From Clonostachys chloroleuca (taxonomy: Eukaryota > Ascomycota > Sordariomycetes > Hypocreales > Bionectriaceae), in assembly GCA_037952775.1 (NCBI GenBank), contig JBANAY010000004.1, positions 14,942,001 through 15,006,000 of the forward strand: 64,000 bases of DNA, given 5' to 3'. Both the position numbers and the translations under genes were made by a program. The notes beneath the pieces were generated by a model, which was not told the DNA's origin, ran no database searches, and saw nothing but the letters and a program-made list of their open reading frames with translations. Below are positions 56,598 to 64,000 of the stretch, piece after piece (position 1 is the first letter of the stretch; each line of letters opens with the position of its first letter).

Positions 56598-57244
56598 GAA
56601 TACCAGAACCAGGCCGGCAGGAGGTATCGCGTTCGCAAGGAAAACCCACATGCGCGATGATTTAACGGCACCTAAAGTTATTTTGCGCTGTTGTATTAGT
56701 GAACGTTAAACTATGAATTGAGGTCATCGTCCGGAACACAAACTGCCTGTGACACCCGTGCCTACTCAACCATTACAGGTAGAATTCCACTTTTCATCCA
56801 ACCACCTTCATTACATTTCTACCACCATCACCCTTTTAGTATTATAAGAAACTAATCAAACTATTAGTAATATTAGACTAGGATACGCTATTTTTATCTG
56901 GGAGTATGATAAATATGAAGAATATTAAGATATCAAGGGATCCCAGAACGATATAGCTGAGGACAGCGGTACTTACAATGGGAAAATGCTAATGCAGTGC
57001 ATGTGATAAAGGTTGTGGGAAGCAGGGAGTTATACCTATATTCGCCTTTATAGCTTCATGCCCGAAGAAGCCCAGCTTTGGCCGATATAGTGCTAACGAT
57101 ATTAATCGCTATGTCTCCCTTGAGATCGAATATACGAGGCCGGTGGGGGAAATTAATACTACCTTTCTATTTTATAGTAAGTATTAGTATTTTAGATTAT
57201 TTTTTTCTAAGGGCTGTTTAATAATAGATATATAGGTATAAAGG

Positions 57245-57478
57245 TCGCTGAGATATAATAGTTAGGCGACTTATACTGGATAGGGGTCTAGGGTAGGTCA
57301 GGATATAACTAATCAGAGTATTATTCTGAGTAGTATAATTAGGTTATTATATAGCTATATAATATAAGTTACTATTAATATATAAGTATTATAGAGCTAG
57401 TTCTAATAGTTATATAGATAATATTATTAATAACTATCTAAAAGAGTATTCTATCTAATAAAATAAATATATATATAT
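57245..57478 (+). repeat. 220-bp dispersed repeat, copy 3
   Basis: Begins near AGTTAGGCGACTTATACTGG and contains AGGGGTCTAGGGTAGG. It lies about 180 bases before the pogo element in the same relative orientation as copy 2 to its pogo fragment, so the two nests share this arrangement. Confidence 0.8.
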
Positions 57479-57660
57479 ACTAAGGGTTTATAATAGTTTA
57501 TTAATAATCTAGAGTAAGTTTAATTAAGAATTATTTAGATTTATTAATAATCTAAAGTAATCTATCTCTTATTAATATAAAAAGTAGGGTATACTATATA
57601 ATATAGATAGTATATACTTTATTTATAATATATTACTTCTTTTCTATAAGTTTTATTCTT

Positions 57661-59880
57661 AAAACTAATATAATCTACTAGTAGTTAGATTAAACTAATA
57701 GTTAGATTACTTTTTCTAATTTTCTACTTTTCTAATTTTACTTCTATTTCCCCTTATCTAAAAATATATAAGTATAGAGTAAAAAGTCTTAAATTACTTT
57801 AGCCCTTTAAGCCTTATAGAAAGACCTAAAATTAAGCCTCTGAAAGACTATATTAATCTATAATATTAACTATATAATACTATAGTAATAGAAATATAGC
57901 TAAACTATTTAAGCTAATTTTTAGTATAGTAATTAGAATCTTATTAATCTAGAGGAGTAGGTTATTATTAAGAGGATTCTTAATCTAGATTCTTAAGTAT
58001 TTTTACTATATTTTATTAAGGTAGAAGATATAGCTAATCTCCTGCTATATAATTATAATATAGAGTATATTAGTATTAATTAGGCTTTTTACTTTATTAA
58101 ATACTAACTACTATTTAAAATAGTTCTATCTTATAAATATAACTATTAGAGAGCTTTATATAAAGATCCTAAGATTATTTAATTATAGTTTAATCTTATA
58201 TAGAATATAATAGCTAAATATAGTATTCTTAATAAGAATACTTATAACTTTAATAAGACTAGCTTTTTAATAGACTAGATTAGTATTTATACTATAGTTA
58301 TATATTCTAATTAAGTAGTAAGATCTAAATTAGTATAATCTAGTAACTAGAAATAGATTTTTTTCTTTAATCTAGATAATTAATATAACTAACTAGGTAA
58401 TTCTATTATTTCTAATAGTAAAAAATTAATATTACCTCTTATTCTAGATCTAAGAATCTAACTTATTATCTAATTAGAGAATTTCTATTAGTAAAAATAG
58501 CTAGATCTTAAATAAAATTACTATAGATTAAATTAAGTATTTTAATAAAAATACTTAAGCTAGAACTAAAAGTAAATATTATCTTTTTTATACTAAATTG
58601 CTATAAGAGCTACTATTTAATAGAGTTTAAGAAATATTATAAGGATAATAATATTATTATTCTTTATATATTTTCTTATTTTTCTTATCTACTCTAGCTA
58701 CTAGATATTAACTATTTTAACTTATTAAAAAAAGTATATAACTAGTAAATTAAGTATCTAATAAAGATCTGGATTATCTATATTATAAAGGAAGACTTTT
58801 TCTTAGTATTTATAGTAGTATTTAATATCTTTTTTACTAAAGAAAATATACTAAAAGTATTCTAAGGAGCTAGATTTATTTCTTTAAATCTAAAGAGTAT
58901 AATTTTAAAGCTAGATATATAAATAAGTATACTAATATTACTAGAGTTAGTCTCTAAACTATTTATTATTTAGTAGTTAAAGACTCTAACTAATCTATTA
59001 GAAGTAACTTTATAATCTGAATACCTTAAGAGATAAGTATAATACTATTAGAGTAGCTCTCTAAGCCTAATTATTAAAGGTATTAAGCAGATTATAAAGA
59101 GTATATAGTAAGTTATATATAAGCTTATACTTCTAAAGGAAAAGATATCTAAGCTTAAGAAGGTAAATAAGTAATTAAGTAAGTACTAGAGAATTAAAAA
59201 ACTATACTTATATAAAGAAAGCTCTTTTAATATATAGAACCTTATAGCTAAACGAGATATTAAATAATAAATATAAGTAGAAGATTATATAGATTATAAT
59301 TAGAGATTTTATTAAGAGTAAGATACTTAGTAATATAGTATATATAGTAAGATAGACTATAATATATAGATTTATAAGATAGTAGAGGAGTTATCTAGCT
59401 CTAATTCTAAAGTTATTATAAGTAATTAGATTAAAAAGTAGAAACTAGAGGGTATCTTAATTAGGCCTTATTAAAGATAATAGAAATATACTCCTAAGGC
59501 TAGCTAAGCTATATTTTAATTAGATTTAGTTAAGATATCTTAAGGCTAGCTATTTAGCTAGACCTAGTTAAAATCTATCTAGGGATATAATATCTTAGCT
59601 ATAATAATCTTATTAAAGGAGAGAGAGAGAGTTAGAGTAGAAAAAGATAAAAAAAATAGTATTATTATCTAATTTATTAAGCTCTATAGCTTAGTATATA
59701 TAAGCTATTTTTAGAAAAGTATTTTTTTTAGCTATATTAATATATAGTAGTAAAATAAAAAATATTTATAGAAAATATAAAGATCTAGGGTAGAAATTAT
59801 AATATTTAATAATAATTAGATTAGGAAAAGTAATCTAATTATTAATTTAATTTAACTACTAGTAGATTATATTAGTTTTT
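57661..59880 (+). mobile_element. pogo/Fot1-type DNA transposon, RIP-mutated
   Basis: A roughly 60-base terminal repeat at 57661-57721 (starting AAAACTAATATAATCTACTA) is present inverted at 59819-59880, giving a 2.2-kb element. Between them the plus strand carries the whole plan of a pogo/Fot1 transposase with many stops: RALYKDPKII and NTYNFNKT near 58150-58260, the second catalytic region (about 58600-58680) followed by a YKDNNIIILYI-like part, LLQLLDINYFNLLKKVY, and the C-terminal coiled part to about 59250. Tryptophan and glutamine positions are often TAG or TAA. It is not able to move itself. Confidence 0.85.
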
Positions 59881-60139
59881 ATAATTAATAATTAATATAT
59901 AATTTTTTTATTTTTAATTATTTTATATATTACTAATTATATTATAATCTTTATCTAAAAAATTATAATAGTATAAATATTTTATATCTCTAATTAAAGA
60001 GATAGATATTAAAACTATATTCTATTTAAATTATTTTAAGTATAAAAAAGTATATTATATAATTAAAGCTTCTTCTTACTATAAAGAATATATAAAACTA
60101 GATTAATCTTATAATAGTATTAAGATAATATCTTAATAT

Positions 60140-60965
60140 ATATATCTTTATTTTATTATTTTTTAGTTCCTACTAATTCCTTATATAGTAAAATACTTAG
60201 TTATTAAAAAATAATATCTAGAGAATAAATTAGCTTCTTTTAAACTAGCTCTTTAGAAGATCTTAATAAAGGTTTTTTATCTTTATTACTAGTACTAGAT
60301 AGCTCAGAAGAAATCTTAGTATTTATTTTATTATAGAGTATATAATCTGAATAAATAGAATAGTATTTATACTTAGAAGAAAGTAATTCTAAAGAAGTAG
60401 TAGGCTATTAGTATAATATAATCTCTTAATACTATAGGGATTATTAATTAAATCTTAATTCTTTCTAACTTTTCTAATTTATTCTTTCTTTCTAATATTA
60501 TTAGTAAAACTATTAAATAAGCTTCTAGTAGTTCTTTTAGTATTTAGTAAATTCCTAGATATTATTTTTATTAGTATACCCCTTCTATTTAATAAAATAA
60601 AATATTTATTTATTTCTAACTTTCTTTTTAGTATTTTTTCTAGCTTATATTTTCTTTATAGATCTTAATTAAATAATCTTAATTTAGAGTATTTTCTAAT
60701 ATTTTCTTAAGTAGTAAAATAAAAAATAAATAAATAAATATATATTATATCTAGTAATAATAATTTATAGTTAATATCTAATTTTTTCTTTAGAATTTTA
60801 AATAGTTTTAATTTTTTATAATCTAATTTATTATTTAGTTATAATATTATAATATTTTTATAAAATAAATAGATCTTATTTTCTTTTTTTAAAATTAATC
60901 TTTTTAATCTTTTTTTATTATAATATTCTTTTATTCTTTATTAAATAAATTCTAATTCTATTATT
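60140..60965 (-). mobile_element. Ty3/gypsy integrase C-terminus with chromodomain, second copy
   Basis: It matches 45092-45915 over the integrase end and chromodomain. Again YLIK is followed by TAG in place of tryptophan, then KGYTNKNN. The sequence downstream on the minus strand is longer than in the first copy. A solo LTR of another family begins 45 bases upstream. Confidence 0.7.
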
Positions 60966-61009
60966 ATTTCTATATATAATAAATATAATATTTCTTTTAT
61001 AAGTATAGT

Positions 61010-61198
61010 TATTAGAAGGCTTTTCTAAAGTATATACTATAGAGTAGATAGATTAAAAGTAATTAATTAAGTTACTATTCTAGCTATAGAAGTAAACTAG
61101 TTATAAATATAGTTCCAGAGTAGTTCTAACTAAGTAAACTGCTCTATTTCTAGCTTCTAGCTAGTAACTACTAGTTAGTAGTATTTAGTATACTAATA
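61010..61198 (-). mobile_element. Mutated copy of the 189-bp LTR
   Basis: The reverse complement is collinear with 40548-40736 over exactly 189 bases. Its ends read TATTAG and CTAATA instead of TGTTGG and CCAACA, as expected from C-to-T change on both strands. No clear flanking duplication is left. Confidence 0.88.
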
Positions 61199-62499
61199 TA
61201 GGTAGTCTTTTATTTTCTTATTCTATATAAATAGCTCTTATAATTATAGACCCTTTATAATCTCTATAAATATAAGAAATAAATATATATAATTCTAATT
61301 CCTTATATCTTTATTAAAAAGATATACTATATATATTAGTCTGGATATATATATATTTTATTATTAGGTTTTCCTACTTATTACTATAGTTATCTCTAGT
61401 AATAAGTAATTATAAGTATATACCCTACCTATATTAAACCCTGTTCTATACTACTATAATATTTCTTTTTTTCTTTTCTATATAGCTACTCTAGTATTAT
61501 ATATATACCCTTTATAATAATTTTTACTACTTTAGATTAGAGTTTTATAGCTAACTATTTTATAGAATAATTATATTCTAATCCTCTTTTTATATATAGA
61601 GGTATATATACTCTAGGATATAGTTTTATAGCTAATCTTAGTAGTATATAGTTAAACTTTTAACTTACTATTTTCTTCTCTATAAGTAGTTACTCCCTCT
61701 TTATATATTTCAGAGCTAACTAAATATAGAGATATAATACCTTCCTTCTCCCCCCTTTTATCTACTCCTCAGAGCTTCTCCTCTAAGCTTATAATACTAC
61801 TCTACTATAGTATAACTAGGGAAATAGCTATTAATTATATATACTTAGGTACTTAGTTTTAGGAACTCTTATTATTGAAATTACAGTGGCCTACAAGGTG
61901 TATTAGGCCTTGAGACCGCTATAACTAGCAGCAGTGGAAATTTTAGCTTCTAACTTATAGCGAACACTCCTCTATAACTTAGTCAAACTTCACACTAGAA
62001 AGTCGGTTTATAGTGCATTTTATAGCGCAAAAGGATCTTATTTTGGTGAGAGGAACCGGAAAAATATACCAATTTCTCTCATAGGTCTACCGACTAAAAA
62101 CTACTCTAAAACCCGCTACAGCAGCTTCCCGGGCTACTTTTGATTTTCCGCAAAATTCATTACTATAGGAAATCTAAAAAATCGACTCACAACTACCAAA
62201 CCATAAGATAGATATATATAACCTTTTTAAGACCCACTTTTATCTGAAAGAGCTAGTTAAACTGATCAGTTAAGTATAGATATTAGATATCTTATCTTTA
62301 AAGCTGAAAGAGATATCTAAGATCTAAGGTCTAGTCTAGGGTAAGTTAGTTATAGGGTAGCTTGGGTATAGGTTAGGCTACTAGAAGTTACTCAGATTTT
62401 TTCCTGAATTTTCTAGACCCTTATTTAGGCTAATATAGCCTAATAACCTATAAATAACGCTGCTGACGCTCCTAGCCCTAAAGAGGAACTGGAGCCTGC

Positions 62500-62725
62500 T
62501 AAGCCGTAGCGGTCATAGCGGCCTGTAGCCACTGACCCACAGTGGCTGCAACCGCTATTGGCTCGTGATCGTAGTCGCTATCGGATAGCGGTCTCAATCG
62601 CTATTGGCTAGCTGTTACAGGGGATAGCGATCGCTAACAGTTAGTGGTTGCGACCGCTAGAGGTTAGTGGTTGCAACCGCTAACTTATAGCGATACGGTC
62701 ACTAACTTATAGTGGCTATAGTCTC
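62500..62725. repeat. Array of AGCGGTTGCAACCGCT-like palindromes
   Basis: Six imperfect palindromes on the pattern AGYGGTTGCRACCGCT lie at 62541-62556, 62587-62602, 62626-62635 (core AGCGATCGCT only), 62643-62658, 62666-62681 and 62689-62703, with further half sites around 62505-62520. Spacing is irregular. The stretch is far richer in G and C than its surroundings. I know of no feature class that explains it. Confidence 0.8.
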
Positions 62726-63799
62726 TCAATTCAACACTTATTAATAAGCTTATATAGCAGTCTAAAGAATATTAAATATACTAGCCTAGTAGTAAGCTAA
62801 AGTTAGAAGGATATAGAAGGAGTTTAGAAAGCTTAAGAGATAGGAATATTATATAGCTAAAAAGTACTCTAACTAGGTATAAGTATTAGTAGTTTTTTTT
62901 TTTTTTATTTCTTTAGCTAATATATTTATTAGTAGTAAGTATTCTGATAAATATATAGTATATATTAAGTTACTTATTTTAGGGAAAAGTAATAGTTATT
63001 ACTTTAACTATAATAGTAATAGGATATAGTATATATATTATAATAAGAGTAGTAATATTTATATTACTATACTTAAAGTTCTAATATCTTTTATATATAA
63101 TTTAGTTACTACTTATAAAGCTCTTACTAAGCTTAATAAACTTACTAGGAAATCTTTCTATAAGTATACTAAAGTATATCTTCTGATTATATATACTAGT
63201 ACTACCTAGAAGATAGCTTATAATCTTACTATAAATAGTACTTTTAATAGTTTAACTATCTATTAGTAATATAAATTAGAACCTAGCTCTAGCTATATTT
63301 TTAAAAATACTATTTCTAAGGAGGTTAAACCTCTTTTAGAGTATTATACTATTTATTATTAGTCTGTAAGGCCTGATAATAATAATAGTACTATCTATAG
63401 GAGTACTAATAGGTCTAATAATAATAATAAATCTGAGAGTAGTTCCTTTAATATCTAATTCTAATATATAGTAATAATAAACTTAAGGGTAATTCCTCTA
63501 ATATTTAATCCTAACCCCCTAGATACTATTTTTCTATATACTCTGAACCTAAGTAAAAGAGAAGGATAAAATAAAAAAAATAAAAAAATAAAAATTAAAT
63601 AGCTTAGCTAGTTCAGATAGATAGATAGATCTAATTATTAGTAGATAGCTTAGATAGATAGAGGAATAGAATAGTCTTTTATAGGAGGCTCCCCTCTGTA
63701 TATTTTAATTACTTATAATATATTTAAATTCTTAGTTTAAAGCAGCTTATTATATAAGTTCAGTCTATCTATATTTACTAAGCTATACCCGGTTTAAGC

Positions 63800-64000
63800 A
63801 GTCTCTTAATATCTCCCTTAATTTAAATTCTTAACTTATTTATTTCTATAAGTTTTAAGAGTACTAAATTAGGTTTCCCTTTTATTAAGATATCTACTAG
63901 GTTATCCTCTCTATTAATCTATCTTATCTTAGTAATTTTATAGTATTTATATAATTACTATAAGACTATTATATTAATTATTAGTCTTTTCTCTATAGTT
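63800..64000 (-). mobile_element. End of Ty1/copia polymerase (RNase H), decayed
   Basis: On the minus strand one frame reads KRLIINIIVL, then ITKIR, a TAG where the family has tryptophan, then IDREDNLVDILIKGKPN. This is the C-terminal RNase H end of fungal Ty1/copia polyproteins (compare the RWIxGxxNPADxMTK pattern). The rest of the element is beyond the window edge. Confidence 0.75.

Larger units (their letters stand above)
56598..64000. other. AT-rich, RIP-like transposon nest 2
   Basis: From about 56830 the sequence becomes AT-rich with constant TA steps, and it runs to the window end. Recognised parts are a 220-base repeat, a pogo/Fot1 element, a gypsy fragment, a mutated solo LTR, a palindrome array and the end of a copia element. 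The stretches 61200-61880 and 62730-63790 are AT-rich and probably transposon-derived, but I cannot assign them. 61880-62500 is less AT-rich and also unassigned. Confidence 0.85.

Noticed and set aside
1..64000. Starship-type giant transposon, tRNA genes, CRISPR arrays
   Set aside because: I looked for a DUF3435-type recombinase, cloverleaf-like sequences and regularly spaced repeats and saw none; a systematic search (tRNAscan, profile search) was not possible here.

Overview
The window looks like a piece of a filamentous ascomycete (Pezizomycotina) chromosome. The genes carry short GT-AG introns of about 45-90 bases. The protein families are typically fungal: Zn2Cys6 regulator, rhodopsin-like membrane proteins, NmrA-like proteins, a Dal5-type transporter and a DMATS prenyltransferase fragment. 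Two long AT-rich blocks hold transposon relics whose changes look like repeat-induced point mutation (RIP): TpA everywhere, TGG turned into TAG, and CpA/TpG rare. I cannot name the species. No tRNA, rRNA or CRISPR array was recognised.

Layout. (1) 1-39 kb is an ordinary-composition, gene-rich arm: a rhodopsin-like membrane protein, an APH/ecdysteroid-kinase-like protein, two APC permeases, a Dal5-type MFS transporter, a DAO-type flavin oxidase, an NmrA-like reductase, a Baeyer-Villiger monooxygenase (BVMO), two paralogous aldehyde dehydrogenases, a cupin, a D-amino-acid-oxidase-like enzyme, a GMC oxidoreductase, a Zn2Cys6 regulator and an old-yellow-enzyme reductase. Between them lie decayed genes (casein kinase I, NmrA-like, succinate-semialdehyde dehydrogenase). 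(2) 40.0-47.5 kb is an AT-rich nest of transposons: a solo LTR, an LTR element inserted with an intact target duplication, a Ty3/gypsy chromodomain fragment and a pogo/Fot1 fragment. (3) 47.5-56.6 kb is an island with a second rhodopsin-like gene, a truncated flavin oxidase, a truncated DMATS prenyltransferase, a small unknown protein and an NmrA-like gene. (4) 56.6-64 kb is a second AT-rich block with a nearly full-length dead pogo/Fot1 element, gypsy and copia remains, and an unexplained array of palindromes.

How the genes may work together (inference). The enzymes between about 14 and 39 kb fit a degradation pathway: permeases for uptake, flavin oxidases and a GMC enzyme for oxidation, an ene-reductase and a BVMO for an alicyclic or enone-type intermediate, aldehyde dehydrogenases to finish, and one Zn2Cys6 regulator. 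Several end in peroxisomal targeting tripeptides (AKL twice, CRL) or weak variants (PKL, VKL, TRL), suggesting a peroxisomal pathway. Two divergent promoters (NmrA/BVMO and ene-reductase/aldehyde dehydrogenase) share a split motif that could be a common operator.

A caution: four otherwise intact genes, plus one fragment, are each interrupted by what looks like one missing base in a C or G run. This may be assembly error rather than biology and should be settled before the genes are called dead. Exon boundaries are read by eye from splice signals and family conservation.
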